Origin: PKWO01 sp036384915
GTDB lineage: Bacteria > Pseudomonadota > Gammaproteobacteria > Burkholderiales > Burkholderiaceae_D
Assembly (NCBI GenBank): GCA_036384915.1
Contig: DASVLJ010000071.1
Span: 372,001 to 436,000, forward strand
Direction: 5' to 3'
Length of the DNA stretch: 64,000 nt
Part shown: positions 42,733 through 52,320 of the stretch, piece by piece
Numbering within the stretch: the first letter of the stretch is position 1
Layout: each line of letters opens with the position of its first letter
Notes under the pieces: model-generated
The model's input: only the letters and a program-made list of their open reading frames with translations
What the model was told of the DNA's origin: nothing
The model's database searches: none
Translations under genes and position numbers: made by a program

Positions 42733-43419
42733 ATGAAGATTCTGATCGTCGAAGACGAATTGAAGATGGCCGAATACCTGCATCGCGGCTTGAGCGAGCA
42801 GGATTGCGCGGTCGATGTGGCGCACAACGGCATCGACGGCCAGCATATGGCCCTTCACTACGACTACGACGTGATCGTGCTGGACGTGATGCTGCCCGGC
42901 CTCGACGGCTTTTCGATCCTGAAATCGCTGCGTGCGGTGAAATCGACCCCGGTCATCATGCTGACCGCACGCGACCGCGTGGAAGACCGCGTACTCGGCC
43001 TGCAGTCCGGTGCCGACGACTATCTGGTCAAGCCCTTTTCCTTCCTCGAATTGCTGGCGCGGCTCCAGGCGCTGACGCGGCGCGGGCGCACGCAGGAATC
43101 GACCCAACTCCACATCGGCGACCTGCACATCGACTTCCTGGCACGCAAGGCTTTCCGCGACGGCGCGCGCATCGATTTGACGGCCAAGGAATTTTCGCTG
43201 CTCGCCGTGCTGGCCAAGCGCCAGGGCGAGATTCTGTCCAAGACCGCCATTGCCGAACTCGTGTGGGATATCAATTTCGACAGCAACACCAATGTCGTCG
43301 AAGTCGCGATCAAGCGGCTGCGCGCCAAGATAGACGGGCCGTTCAAGACACCGCTCTTGCACACCATACGCGGCATGGGCTACGTGCTCGAAGCCAGACG
43401 CGAGGAATCGGTAAAATGA
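42733..43419 (+). CDS. OmpR-family response regulator (CusR-like)
   Basis: This 228-residue regulator has a receiver domain with phosphorylation site D51 (VIVLDVMLPG) and a C-terminal winged helix (about 130-225; IDLTAKEFSLLAVLAKRQGEIL, TVRGMGY-like end). The LIVEDELKMAEYLHRGL opening is typical of the CusR/IrlR heavy-metal group. The ATG at 42733 begins at the receiver domain. Its stop overlaps the kinase start in ATGA. The divergent SRPBCC gene shares the upstream region. The signal may be a metal, but no efflux genes are adjacent. Confidence 0.9.
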   Translation: MKILIVEDELKMAEYLHRGLSEQDCAVDVAHNGIDGQHMALHYDYDVIVLDVMLPGLDGFSILKSLRAVKSTPVIMLTARDRVEDRVLGLQSGADDYLVKPFSFLELLARLQALTRRGRTQESTQLHIGDLHIDFLARKAFRDGARIDLTAKEFSLLAVLAKRQGEILSKTAIAELVWDINFDSNTNVVEVAIKRLRAKIDGPFKTPLLHTIRGMGYVLEARREESVK

Positions 43420-44819
43420 ATGAAGCCGCGCCCTTCGATCCGCGCCGGTCGATAGCATGGCGCCTGGCCGCCATGTTCGCCGTCGCCACGCTGGCGGTGT
43501 TCTTCCTGATCGGTTTCGCACTGCACAAGGTGCTCGGGCACGAGCTGGACCGCCACCAGCTCGAACAGCTGAACACCAAGTACCAGATGATGGAATACAT
43601 GATCGTGCGCTCGCACAACACCGAGCATTGGCGGCACGTGACGGCCAAGCTCGATGCGCTGTCTCCGGCCGACGGCACGACGCAATTCTGGATCGACAGC
43701 CCCGACCCGCGCTATCGCTACGGCAAGCCTGTCGAAGGCGTGATGCGCCTGCTCAAGGGGCCGGCCGGCATAGGCGAAATCGACCTGCCCGAGCGGCGCT
43801 ATCCGATGCGCACCGAGGGCGGAGACATCCCGGCCAATGACGACCGTCCCGCCGTGCGTTTCATGGTCGGGGTCGATTCGGCGCCCTATTTCAAGACCAA
43901 GCATGCATTCCAGATCGCGCTGCTGGCCCTGTCTTCGCTGGGCGCCATCGTTGTGACCGGCCTGGGCCTGATGATCGCGCGCTTCGGCCTGCAGCCCTTG
44001 AACAAACTGTCGCAGGAAGCCGGCGAATTGAGCCCGAAGAACCTGTCGCAGCGCCTGCAATTGACGCGCCTGCCCACAGAGCTGTCGCATCTCGGCGCCT
44101 CGTTCAACGGCGCACTCGACCGGCTCGAATCGGCCTACCAGCAACTGGAAGGCTTCAATGCCGACGTCACGCATGAACTGCGCACGCCGCTGGCCAATCT
44201 GATCGGCCAGACCCAGGTGGCGCTGTCGCGCGAACGCTCGGCGTCCGAACTGGTGGAAACCCTGCAATCAAACCTGGAAGAGCTTGAGCGTCTGCGCGCC
44301 ATTGTCAACGATATGCTGTTTCTGGCGCGCGCCGACCAGGGCGAACGCGCAGTCCGGCTCGAATCGGTATCTCTCGCGGCCGAAGTCAACAAGACGGTGG
44401 AATTCCTCGACTTCATCATGGACGAAGCCGATGTCAGCGTGCGCGTGGAAGGAGACGCCAAGGCGCAAATCGAAACGGCATTGTTCCGCCGCGCCGTCAC
44501 CAATCTGCTGCATAACGCCATCAAGCATTCCCAGGCCAAATCCGAGATCGTGGTCGAGGTCAGCGGCGAAGAGCGCCATGGCGTGCATGGTGTCAGCATC
44601 GCTGTCTCCAATCCCGGCCTGGAAATCCCCAAGGAGCACTTGCCGCGCCTGTTCGACCGTTTCTACCGTATCGATTCGGCCCGTGCCAACAGTTGGGAAA
44701 GCCATGGGCTCGGCTTGTCCATCGTCAAGGCCATCGCCACGATGCATAACGGCTCGGTGTTTGCTTCGAGCCAGGGCGGAATCACCGTGGTGGGGTTCAG
44801 TGTGATGAGCGCAGCATAG
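43416..44819 (+). CDS. Sensor histidine kinase (CusS-like)
   Basis: This 467-residue kinase has membrane helices at about 14-37 and 166-188, with a periplasmic sensor between, then HAMP and HisKA with H253 (VTHELRTPLAN). The HATPase has N box LLHNAIKHS and ends with G boxes around GLGLSIVKAIA. The architecture and linker match the heavy-metal sensor group. It overlaps the response regulator by 4 bp and is convergent with dedA 8 bp away. An inverted repeat CCGCGG-CTAA-CCGCGG spans that junction. Confidence 0.9.
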   Translation: MNEAAPFDPRRSIAWRLAAMFAVATLAVFFLIGFALHKVLGHELDRHQLEQLNTKYQMMEYMIVRSHNTEHWRHVTAKLDALSPADGTTQFWIDSPDPRYRYGKPVEGVMRLLKGPAGIGEIDLPERRYPMRTEGGDIPANDDRPAVRFMVGVDSAPYFKTKHAFQIALLALSSLGAIVVTGLGLMIARFGLQPLNKLSQEAGELSPKNLSQRLQLTRLPTELSHLGASFNGALDRLESAYQQLEGFNADVTHELRTPLANLIGQTQVALSRERSASELVETLQSNLEELERLRAIVNDMLFLARADQGERAVRLESVSLAAEVNKTVEFLDFIMDEADVSVRVEGDAKAQIETALFRRAVTNLLHNAIKHSQAKSEIVVEVSGEERHGVHGVSIAVSNPGLEIPKEHLPRLFDRFYRIDSARANSWESHGLGLSIVKAIATMHNGSVFASSQGGITVVGFSVMSAA

Positions 44820-44827
44820 TTCCGCGG

Positions 44828-45463
44828 CTAACCGCGGCGCCTGAACCTCACCAGCGCGCCAATCGCCAGGGCGGATACCCCGGTGGCCGCACCGCCGAGC
44901 ACCAGCGTATTGAGGTTGTCGCGTATCAAGGGAATATTGCCGAACCAATAGCCGCCCAATACCAACCCGGCCACCCATAACGCGGAACTCATCGCGCTCG
45001 CAACCAGAAAACATGCGGTGCACATGGACGACACACCGGCAACGAAAGGCGCAAAGGTCCGCACCACCGCCACATAAGGCGCAATCAGCAAAGCCGTACT
45101 GCCGTAGCGATCGCAAAACGCACGCGTGCGCTCCAGCGCTTCCCGGTTGAGCCAGCGATAGTCGTGCGTATAGGCGCGCGCACCGACATAACGCCCGATG
45201 CGATAGTTGACCGCATAGCCGGCAAACGTGGCCATGAATAGCGCCGCCATGGTTGCACCCAGGCTCAATACGCCATTGGCGCAAAACGCGCCGCAGACGA
45301 ACAGCAAGGGATCTCCCGGCAAAAAGAACAGCGGCAAAAAGCCTGTTTCGCAAAACACGATGGCGAACAGGATCAGGTAGAACAAGGCGCCATAGGCGCC
45401 GACCAATTGCCGCATCGACTGGTCGATGTGGAAGATAGCGTGAAACACGTCGGCCCAACTCAT
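44828..45463 (-). CDS. DedA family membrane protein
   Basis: This 211-residue DedA/VTT-domain protein has about five membrane segments. The family core is clear: FCETGFLPLFFLPGDPLLF with the acidic and Pro-Gly-Asp residues, NYRIGRYVGARAY, RYGSTALLIAPYVAVVRTFAPFVAG with key arginine, and YWFGNIP near the end. DedA proteins take part in lipid flipping and envelope homeostasis. Its ATG overlaps the stop of addA by 4 bp (ATGA), an odd coupling of a membrane lipid protein to a DNA-repair nuclease. Confidence 0.92.
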   Translation of the reverse strand: MSWADVFHAIFHIDQSMRQLVGAYGALFYLILFAIVFCETGFLPLFFLPGDPLLFVCGAFCANGVLSLGATMAALFMATFAGYAVNYRIGRYVGARAYTHDYRWLNREALERTRAFCDRYGSTALLIAPYVAVVRTFAPFVAGVSSMCTACFLVASAMSSALWVAGLVLGGYWFGNIPLIRDNLNTLVLGGAATGVSALAIGALVRFRRRG

Positions 45464-48400
45464 ACATTCTCCAACAGGCTGCCATCGGCCAGGATCAAGG
45501 CGGTCTTGACCGACAGGTCCGGATACAGCGCTTGCACCGCCTCGCGGTATTGCGCCAATTGACGCCGATAGTCGGCCCGCTCGCCGGGCAGCAATTGCCG
45601 CTTGTAATCGAGTATCCAGGCTTCGCCGTCGAAGCGCACGAAACGATCGAGACGCAGGAATTGCCCCTCGTGCGCCAGCTCGAACTCATTGTGCGCGGCA
45701 CGGTATTGCGCCGGATCGAAGAAACGCTCCAGCGCCGCCCGGCCCAGTATTGCCGCGGCCTGTGCGCGCACGGTGCCGGCCTGCTCGCGCGTGCAGGCCA
45801 GCCAACGCGCGACAGCCTCCGTGTCGGGCAAGGCCACTGGCCACCGCCCGGATTGCCCGAATTGGCCGGAGTGCGTTATGCGCTCCATCAAGCCATGCAA
45901 GAGAACGCCTTCATCGATTTCGGCCGATTGCAGAAGCGGCGCTGGCGCAGCCTCGGCGGGCAAGGCCGGCGGATCGAACAAGGTCATGGAAAAGATATCC
46001 GCCAAGGCTTGCGCGCCGGCGCCATCGGCCGGCGCCATCTCGTGCAAAGGCAGGTGGCGCAGCCTGTCGTACCAGCTGCCGGCCACGATGCCCTCCTCGT
46101 CCGCCCCTCTGGTACCGGCAACGCCGCTGACGATCAGCATGCGTTTGGCCCGCGTCACCGCGACGTAGAGCAGGTTCCAATCCTCCTGCGCCTTGAGCAG
46201 CTCCTCTTCATTGAACAAATCGTTGCGTGCGATGCCGCGTTCGCTCTTGCGCCCGAAGGCGGAAAAATGTGTCGGGCCGTCGCGGTCGAGGGGCCAGTTG
46301 CACAGGATGCCGATATCCTCGCGCGCCGCTTCGCTATGGTTGGCGTCGAGCAGTACGACGATCTCGGCTTCCAGGCCCTTGGCACTGTGGATGGTGAGGA
46401 TGCGCACGGCATCGAAGGCCGCTTCGACATTGGCCTCGTCGGGCGCGTCGCCGCTGTCGCCGCGCCGCAGCGCGTGCAGGGCGGCGATGAACTTGGGCAG
46501 GCTGGGATAACGGCCCGCATCGAGCGCGAGCGAAAGTTCGAGGAAGGCTTCGATATTGCCGACCGCCTGGCCGCGCATTGCCGCCGGCGCCGCTTCGGCA
46601 TAGCGTTCCGGCAATCGGCCTTGATGCAGGATCAGGTCGAGCAAGTCGTGCACCGGCAATTGCGGCGCGGCGCGCAGCCAGTCGCGCAACAAGCGCGTGA
46701 TGCGCTCCAGGTGCGGCCTGTCTTGTATGGCCTGCAGCCGTTGCCACCAGCTTCCCTCGCCGCGCGCCAGCGCAATCAGGTCATCGTCGGAAGCGCCGCC
46801 CATGGGCGACTTCAAGACCTGGGCCAGCGCCAGATCGTCGCCCGGCGTGATCAGGAAATTCAGCAGCGCGATCAAGTCGGAAACTTCGAGCGATTCGAGC
46901 AAGCCGCCGCGCTTGTCGGATACAAAAGGCACGCCCATTTCGCGCAAGGCTTTTTCATAAGCCGCGAGATGGGCGCGTTTTTTCACCAGCAGCATGGTTT
47001 CCGCCCAGGGCGGCTCTTTGCCCGTCTCCTTTTGGATGGCCGCACGCGCCGCGATCAGGGCCGAAGCGATGGACAAGCCTTCGCGGTAGCGCCGTTCATC
47101 TTCCTGTTCCATGCGCGGCGTGGCCAGCGGATCGCGCAAAGTGTTTGCAACCTCTTCTTCTGCGCCTTCCTCGCGAGCCAGCGCCAGCCGCCATACCGCG
47201 CCTTCCACATTCGAAGCCGTGGTTTGCGGCGAGAACAAGCCGTTGCCTCGCATGCCCTTATTCAACTCCTCCACCACCGCCCGCGCATTGCGCCGCGTCT
47301 GGTTGGTGCGCAACAGGTTCGCGCCGCGCTCTGCCAGCAGGCGCTTGGCTTCGCCGAATACGCGCGGCTCGGCGCGGCGGAAACGGTAGATCGATTGCTT
47401 GGGGTCGCCGACGATGAATACCGAAGGCTGGGCCGCATCCCCGCCATAGGCGCCGAGCCAGGCACGCACGATGCACCATTGCAGCGGATTGGTGTCCTGG
47501 AATTCATCGAGCAGGATGTGCTTGTAGCGCGCGTCGAGCCGGCTCTGCATGTAGGCCGCGTGCTCGGGGTCGAGCAAAAGCCGGTAGGCCTGCCATTCAA
47601 GGTCGGCGAAGTCGAACACGCGCTGTTCCGCCTTGATGTCGCGATAGCTGTCGAGATAGGCGCTGCCGACGGTGAACAAGGCACGGTTCAATTCGAGCAC
47701 GCGCGGTTCCATGGCGCGGTTTTGCAGGGCCATGAGCGCTTCGGCAAGAGCGGTGAATTCCGCTTCGAAGAGCGCGCCGCCATCGGTGCCGTATTGCTGC
47801 TCGATGGCCAGTGCCAGCTTGCCGCGCTTGTGGTCATTGCCACGCGGCCCGCCTTTGGCGGGGTCGACGAATTCGCCGTGAAGCCGTTCGAAATTCTCCA
47901 GGCTGGCGCCGCCGGTGAGCGCACTCTCGATCGCCACGGCGCGGTCCTGGTTGCGCTTGGCGCCTTTTCCCAGTAGTTGCGCCATGGCCGAGAAGCGCCG
48001 GACCATTTCCGTGTCTTGCCAAAGGCACAGCCTTGCATCTTCCATCGCATCGGGGCCAAGCATCTGCACCAGGCTTTCCAACGGCGTCCCGTTGAGTTGC
48101 GCCGCCTGCCATTCTGCGCGCTTGTCGACGAAGGCATCGAGCAGACGCCTGGCGTTCCAGTCGCCGGCAATTTCATAGAGCCGGACCAGGGCCTGGCGCA
48201 CTTCGCCTTCGGCGCCGTTTTGCGATCCCGCGCTCAAATTTTGCATCAGGCGTCGATAGGCTTCGGCCAGCATCTCGCCGGAGGATTCAGACAAGGCATA
48301 GCCGTGCGGCACGCCCGAGGCCAGCGGTGCGACCTGGATCAGCCGGGCGAACCAGCTGTGGAAGGTATCGATAGACAGCGATTGCGCATCCGACAGCACA

Positions 48401-48759
48401 CGCTCATACAATCCGCGCGCTACAGGCAGGGTCGCTGCCAGGGCCGCGCCGGGTACGCCGCGTTCGCTGAGCAACTGGCGCGCCTGCTCATCGCTTTCGA
48501 GCGCCAATTGCTTGAGCAATTGCAGCAGCCGTTCGCGCATCTCCTGCGCCGCCTTGCGCGTGAAGGTGATGGCCAGCAATTCGGCAGGCGCGGCGCCGGC
48601 CAGCAGGAGGCGCAACATGCGCGCCACCAGCAGCCAGGTCTTGCCGCTGCCGGCGCAGGCTTCCACCACGACCGAGCGCGCGGGGTCGCAGGCAACGGCG
48701 GTAAACGCCGCCTGCTCCACCGGCTGGCCGTCGCATTCGTAGGCACGCACGCTCACCAT
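45460..48759 (-). CDS. addA: AddA-type helicase-nuclease (UvrD-like)
   Basis: This 1099-residue SF1 helicase carries a C-terminal PD-(D/E)XK nuclease. Helicase motifs include Walker A ACAGSGKT (35-42), LAITFTRKAAQEMRERLL, the DExx box HILLDEFQDTNPLQW, GDPKQSIYRFRRAEPR and LTIHSAKGLEAEIV. The nuclease motif is at the end (RLDRFVRFDGEAWILDYKR). With AddB it resects double-strand breaks for RecA loading, replacing RecBCD. The ATG at 48759 follows AAGGGGG and overlaps addB by 7 bp. DedA follows with a 4-bp overlap. Confidence 0.92.
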   Translation of the reverse strand: MVSVRAYECDGQPVEQAAFTAVACDPARSVVVEACAGSGKTWLLVARMLRLLLAGAAPAELLAITFTRKAAQEMRERLLQLLKQLALESDEQARQLLSERGVPGAALAATLPVARGLYERVLSDAQSLSIDTFHSWFARLIQVAPLASGVPHGYALSESSGEMLAEAYRRLMQNLSAGSQNGAEGEVRQALVRLYEIAGDWNARRLLDAFVDKRAEWQAAQLNGTPLESLVQMLGPDAMEDARLCLWQDTEMVRRFSAMAQLLGKGAKRNQDRAVAIESALTGGASLENFERLHGEFVDPAKGGPRGNDHKRGKLALAIEQQYGTDGGALFEAEFTALAEALMALQNRAMEPRVLELNRALFTVGSAYLDSYRDIKAEQRVFDFADLEWQAYRLLLDPEHAAYMQSRLDARYKHILLDEFQDTNPLQWCIVRAWLGAYGGDAAQPSVFIVGDPKQSIYRFRRAEPRVFGEAKRLLAERGANLLRTNQTRRNARAVVEELNKGMRGNGLFSPQTTASNVEGAVWRLALAREEGAEEEVANTLRDPLATPRMEQEDERRYREGLSIASALIAARAAIQKETGKEPPWAETMLLVKKRAHLAAYEKALREMGVPFVSDKRGGLLESLEVSDLIALLNFLITPGDDLALAQVLKSPMGGASDDDLIALARGEGSWWQRLQAIQDRPHLERITRLLRDWLRAAPQLPVHDLLDLILHQGRLPERYAEAAPAAMRGQAVGNIEAFLELSLALDAGRYPSLPKFIAALHALRRGDSGDAPDEANVEAAFDAVRILTIHSAKGLEAEIVVLLDANHSEAAREDIGILCNWPLDRDGPTHFSAFGRKSERGIARNDLFNEEELLKAQEDWNLLYVAVTRAKRMLIVSGVAGTRGADEEGIVAGSWYDRLRHLPLHEMAPADGAGAQALADIFSMTLFDPPALPAEAAPAPLLQSAEIDEGVLLHGLMERITHSGQFGQSGRWPVALPDTEAVARWLACTREQAGTVRAQAAAILGRAALERFFDPAQYRAAHNEFELAHEGQFLRLDRFVRFDGEAWILDYKRQLLPGERADYRRQLAQYREAVQALYPDLSVKTALILADGSLLENV

Positions 48760-51422
48760 GCCCCCTTGCGGCACAGGCCGCGCATATCGCAATAGGCGCA
48801 CACGTCTTCCACGCCGGAAGCCGGCAAGGAGCCACCCGAGGCAATCGCATCCAGGTTGGCCGTCAATTGCGCGCGCAGGGCCTCGCCCGCCCTCGCGATA
48901 TCGGGCGCGGGCACGGCCAAGAGCTTATCGCCCTGGGCATCGAGGCTGACGTATTGCGCTTCGGAGAACTCCATGCCGGCCAGGATCGAATAAAACGCCA
49001 ATTGCCGGTCCTCTCCTTGCTTCAGGCGTTCACGCAGGGCAGGCGCGCTGCGCGTCTTGTAGTCAAGCAGCGCCCTGCCCTCCGTGCTTTCATCGACGCG
49101 GTCGATCCGGCCATGCAGCAGGATTTCGCCGCGCGAAAAATTCAACACTTGTTCGAACTTGCGTTCGCCGAATGCAAAGCGCCAGCCATCGGCCTCGCGC
49201 TGGTTGGCCCAGACGAGATAGGCCGGCATGGCTTTTTTCCAGCGCACGTAGTAGCCGAGCACGGCGGCATTGCTCTGCGCTTCCTGCTCGAACAAGGCCG
49301 CAGACAAATCCTGCAGCAGCGCCGCGCGCGACTCAAGCGGCACCGCATTTCCGCTCTCGGCTTGTTCATTCAAAGTGGTGTGGTAGCGGAAAAGGATTTG
49401 GTGCAGCCAATCGCCATAGTCGCGCTTCTCCGGCATGTCGCTCAATTCCTCCATGCCCGACAAGCCCAGCATGCGGCCGGCGAAGAATTGATAGGGGCAA
49501 GCCACCAGGCTGGCATAGGCGCCGGCAGAGAGTTTTTGCGGCAGCAGTGCGGCGGCGGCGGGTTGCGGCATTGCGTCCGGCTGCGCACGACATGCGCGCC
49601 GCGCAATCTCGACCTCGTGCTCCGCCAGGTGCGGCAAGCCGGCGCGTTCGATCGCCAACTCCAGCCGCTCGACCCAGGCGCTGACTGGGTTGGGCTCGCC
49701 GTTGCGCTGCTGCTGCCACGACAGCACGACTTCGGCATTGCTGCACAAGAGTGCGGCGAAGTCGCGCAACTGGCGCAGTTGCAAGGTTTCGCGCGTATCG
49801 AGGCCGAGTTCGCGCCGCACGCCGTTGGCGAAAAACAGGCTCTCGCCCGCTTGCGAGGGCAAATGTTCCGCATCGCAGCCGAGCACGAGCACGGCGTCGA
49901 AACTGCGCAGGCGCGCACCGTTCAATGTCAGCATCGCCACGCGCCGGTCGCTGTCGGCCGGGATGAACGAAGTCGATTCGAGCTGCACGCCGACGAAGCT
50001 GCGCCATTCGGCGAAGGAAAATTCCTGGGCCTGGCGCGCGCAATCGCCGGCGATGGCTTCCAGCAGCGCGACAACCTGGGCACCGGCCGCATCGGCTTCG
50101 AGCGCGCCCCAGATACCGAGCTCGTCAAAGCAGGCACGCGTTGCCGCGCTCCATTGCGCCAGCGTCTTGCGCCCGGCAAACACGGCGGCGCAGCGCGCCA
50201 GGCGCGCAACCGTGTCCTGCTCCATCATGCCGGCAAGGGCGGCGCCCACGGCATCCCATCCGCCCAGCACATTGGCGCGGCGCAATGCCAGTTCGATACG
50301 CATCACCTGCGCTTCCTTGCCCTCGATCCGGGCCAGCACGAACGGCGACTTCAGCAGATCGAGCAGGGCCAGGGTATCGGCACGCGAGGTGACGAGTTCG
50401 AACCACGCCGCCACCGCCGATGCAGCGCGCGTGGTGGAAAGCTTCCAGCCGGTTTCGTCGGCGACGAACACTTGCGCACGCTCAAGCAGGGCGCGCAACC
50501 GGCGCGCCACCACGCGGTCTTGCGCCACGACGGCAATCTCGCGCTTGCCGGCCCGCAGCCAATCGATCACGGTTTGCGCACTGCACTGCGCTTCGTGCTC
50601 CAGGCCCGCTGCCGGAGCCAGCCGCAATCCGTCATGGTCCCACTTACCCGGAACTCCGCCGGCCCCGTCCAGCTCGAACACGGCCAGCTCGGGCCAGGCC
50701 CGCGCCAGCAAGGGGGCCGGCACACGCCAATCAAGCGTCAACACGTACACATCCTGCGCGCGAGCATAGGCCCGCAGGAAAGCGGATTCAAACTCGTCCG
50801 GAGGATTGGCCGAAATCCAGTAAAGCGGCGCATCCGCCGCCTCGGCCAGCCGCATCGATTGACGGTACCGCTGGGCCAGGGGATCGCCGCCGTCGAGCTG
50901 AGCCTGCCAGATCGACCACACCAGTTGCGCCTCGTCGGACACCACGCGCTGCGCCGCCGGCGACAATTGCGCCAGCGCCTGCTGCCAATGCCGCGTGCCG
51001 GCTTCGCTGTCGCGCCCGACGCGCGGCAACAGGGCGCGGGTCAATTCGTCCGACAGCGTCAACAAGACCTGGGCCAGCGGCAGCAGATCGGTATTGCGCC
51101 GTGCGCTGAACAGTTTCTTGAGCCAGCCATGCTGGCGCAGCTCGGCATAAAGATCCATCAGCCGCGCCGCTTCCGATGTGGGAGCGGCGCCGTCCGGGGG
51201 CAGTTGGGAACACCAGCCGTCAAGGGTCACGATGCGCGGCACGACGAAATTGCGCCCCAGGCGGCGCAACAAGCCTTCCTTCAAGGGGCGCGCATGGGCG
51301 TAGGCCGACACCACGACGCGTATTCCCGACAGGTCGGCGCCGTGTCCGCCGGCGGACACGGCGTTCGCCGCCTCGACCCAGAACGAATCCGAGGGATGGA
51401 TGAAAATGGTGGGGTGCAGCAT
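48753..51422 (-). CDS. addB: AddB-type nuclease subunit
   Basis: This 889-residue partner of AddA has an inactive helicase-like N-terminal part and a C-terminal PD-(D/E)XK nuclease (GRIDRVD...GRALLDYKTRS). Four cysteines in the AddB pattern, one in LVACPYQFF and three in VCAYCDMRGLC, should hold a [4Fe-4S] cluster that clamps the nuclease domain. The start at 51422 (MLHPTIFIHPSDSFW) begins at the conserved part; a longer 50-residue extension looks like a shadow. It is divergent from trxA. Confidence 0.88.
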   Translation of the reverse strand: MLHPTIFIHPSDSFWVEAANAVSAGGHGADLSGIRVVVSAYAHARPLKEGLLRRLGRNFVVPRIVTLDGWCSQLPPDGAAPTSEAARLMDLYAELRQHGWLKKLFSARRNTDLLPLAQVLLTLSDELTRALLPRVGRDSEAGTRHWQQALAQLSPAAQRVVSDEAQLVWSIWQAQLDGGDPLAQRYRQSMRLAEAADAPLYWISANPPDEFESAFLRAYARAQDVYVLTLDWRVPAPLLARAWPELAVFELDGAGGVPGKWDHDGLRLAPAAGLEHEAQCSAQTVIDWLRAGKREIAVVAQDRVVARRLRALLERAQVFVADETGWKLSTTRAASAVAAWFELVTSRADTLALLDLLKSPFVLARIEGKEAQVMRIELALRRANVLGGWDAVGAALAGMMEQDTVARLARCAAVFAGRKTLAQWSAATRACFDELGIWGALEADAAGAQVVALLEAIAGDCARQAQEFSFAEWRSFVGVQLESTSFIPADSDRRVAMLTLNGARLRSFDAVLVLGCDAEHLPSQAGESLFFANGVRRELGLDTRETLQLRQLRDFAALLCSNAEVVLSWQQQRNGEPNPVSAWVERLELAIERAGLPHLAEHEVEIARRACRAQPDAMPQPAAAALLPQKLSAGAYASLVACPYQFFAGRMLGLSGMEELSDMPEKRDYGDWLHQILFRYHTTLNEQAESGNAVPLESRAALLQDLSAALFEQEAQSNAAVLGYYVRWKKAMPAYLVWANQREADGWRFAFGERKFEQVLNFSRGEILLHGRIDRVDESTEGRALLDYKTRSAPALRERLKQGEDRQLAFYSILAGMEFSEAQYVSLDAQGDKLLAVPAPDIARAGEALRAQLTANLDAIASGGSLPASGVEDVCAYCDMRGLCRKGAW

Positions 51423-51879
51423 GCGGCGCAAAGTCGGTAAATCGGGTGACACAGCATAAGCGGCAAATACCAATTTGCCAACCGCGGCGGCCAAAATGGC
51501 CGAAACGCACGAAAACGTGCCTGCCATAGCCAATCGCCTCCCCGCCACCCCATACCACAGCGAAACATGCAAAATTGCACTCCGGACTACACAATCGGCA
51601 AAAATGGGTTATGATTTACCACATACCCCGCCGCGTTACCTCTGCTGCAACCAGCACTCTCCTTGAATTCGCGATGGGCGCCACCAGTTAATCCACCTGG
51701 CAGCGCCTACAAAGCTGTAAGCGGATTTGGCGGCTTGTTCGGCAAGCTTGGCAGATCATCAACAGGTGGGCAGCTCAAAAATCGTAGCGAGCGGGCCGAG
51801 GTCGTCTCGCGCAGTAGATTTCAGAGTTGCCCAGGCTTCGCAGGCGCTATTTCAATATCAGGCTCACTTCGAGGAAATC
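51423..51879. other. Divergent addB-trxA intergenic region
   Basis: These 457 bp contain the promoters of addB and trxA. A TATGAT -10-like box (51611-51616) faces trxA without a good -35. The main structure is the truncated palindromic repeat at 51768-51832. No coding frame looks real. Confidence 0.5.
51768..51832. repeat. Shortened copy of the palindromic dispersed repeat
   Basis: Outer arms GGGCAGCTC and GAGTTGCCC and the inner tracts TCGTAGCGAGCGGG and GCGCAGTAGATTT match the repeat at 38181-38294, but the central hairpin of the longer copy is missing. It ends 47 bp before the trxA start and would be part of its leader or promoter region. Confidence 0.75.
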
Positions 51880-52206
51880 ATGAGCGAAAATATCAAGCAC
51901 GTGACCGATGCATCGTTTGAAGCAGACGTCTTAAAGTCCGACAAACCCGTTTTGGTCGATTTCTGGGCAGAGTGGTGCGGCCCGTGCAAGATGATCGCCC
52001 CCATCCTGGAAGACATCGCCAAGGATTACACCGGCAAGCTGTCCATCGTCAAAATGGACGTGGACGCCAACCAGGCCGTGCCCGTCAAATACGGCATCCG
52101 TGCCATGCCCACGCTGGTGCTGTTCAAGAACGGCGTGCCGGCGGCCCAGTTGGTCGGCGCGGCGCCCAAGGGCAAGCTGGCCGCCTTCGTCGAAGGCAAC
52201 ATCTGA
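51880..52206 (+). CDS. trxA: Thioredoxin
   Basis: This 108-residue thioredoxin reduces disulfides in cytoplasmic proteins. Its active site is WCGPC in VDFWAEWCGPCKMIAP, the conserved cis-proline is in IRAMPTLVLF, and the length is standard. GAGGAAATC precedes the ATG; the longer upstream frame is non-coding. It is followed by rho 114 bp downstream, the arrangement usual in beta- and gammaproteobacteria. Confidence 0.97.
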   Translation: MSENIKHVTDASFEADVLKSDKPVLVDFWAEWCGPCKMIAPILEDIAKDYTGKLSIVKMDVDANQAVPVKYGIRAMPTLVLFKNGVPAAQLVGAAPKGKLAAFVEGNI

Positions 52207-52320
52207 GTATCATGGGTGGCGATACGCCTCGTATTGCCACCTTGTTTGCCGACCTGTTTTAACCCCACCGCGTAACTCCCTCCCCCACCTCATTTATCCC
52301 GTCCCGGGACGCTTGATACC

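Noticed and set aside
45532..47976. An 814-codon open frame on the plus strand, antisense to addA
   Set aside because: It mirrors addA in the opposite frame, is rich in Arg, Gln, His and Ala, and has no motif or ribosome site. It results from high GC.
48867..51440. An 857-codon open frame antisense to addB
   Set aside because: It has the same shadow composition and no recognisable domain, while the minus strand has a clear nuclease gene.
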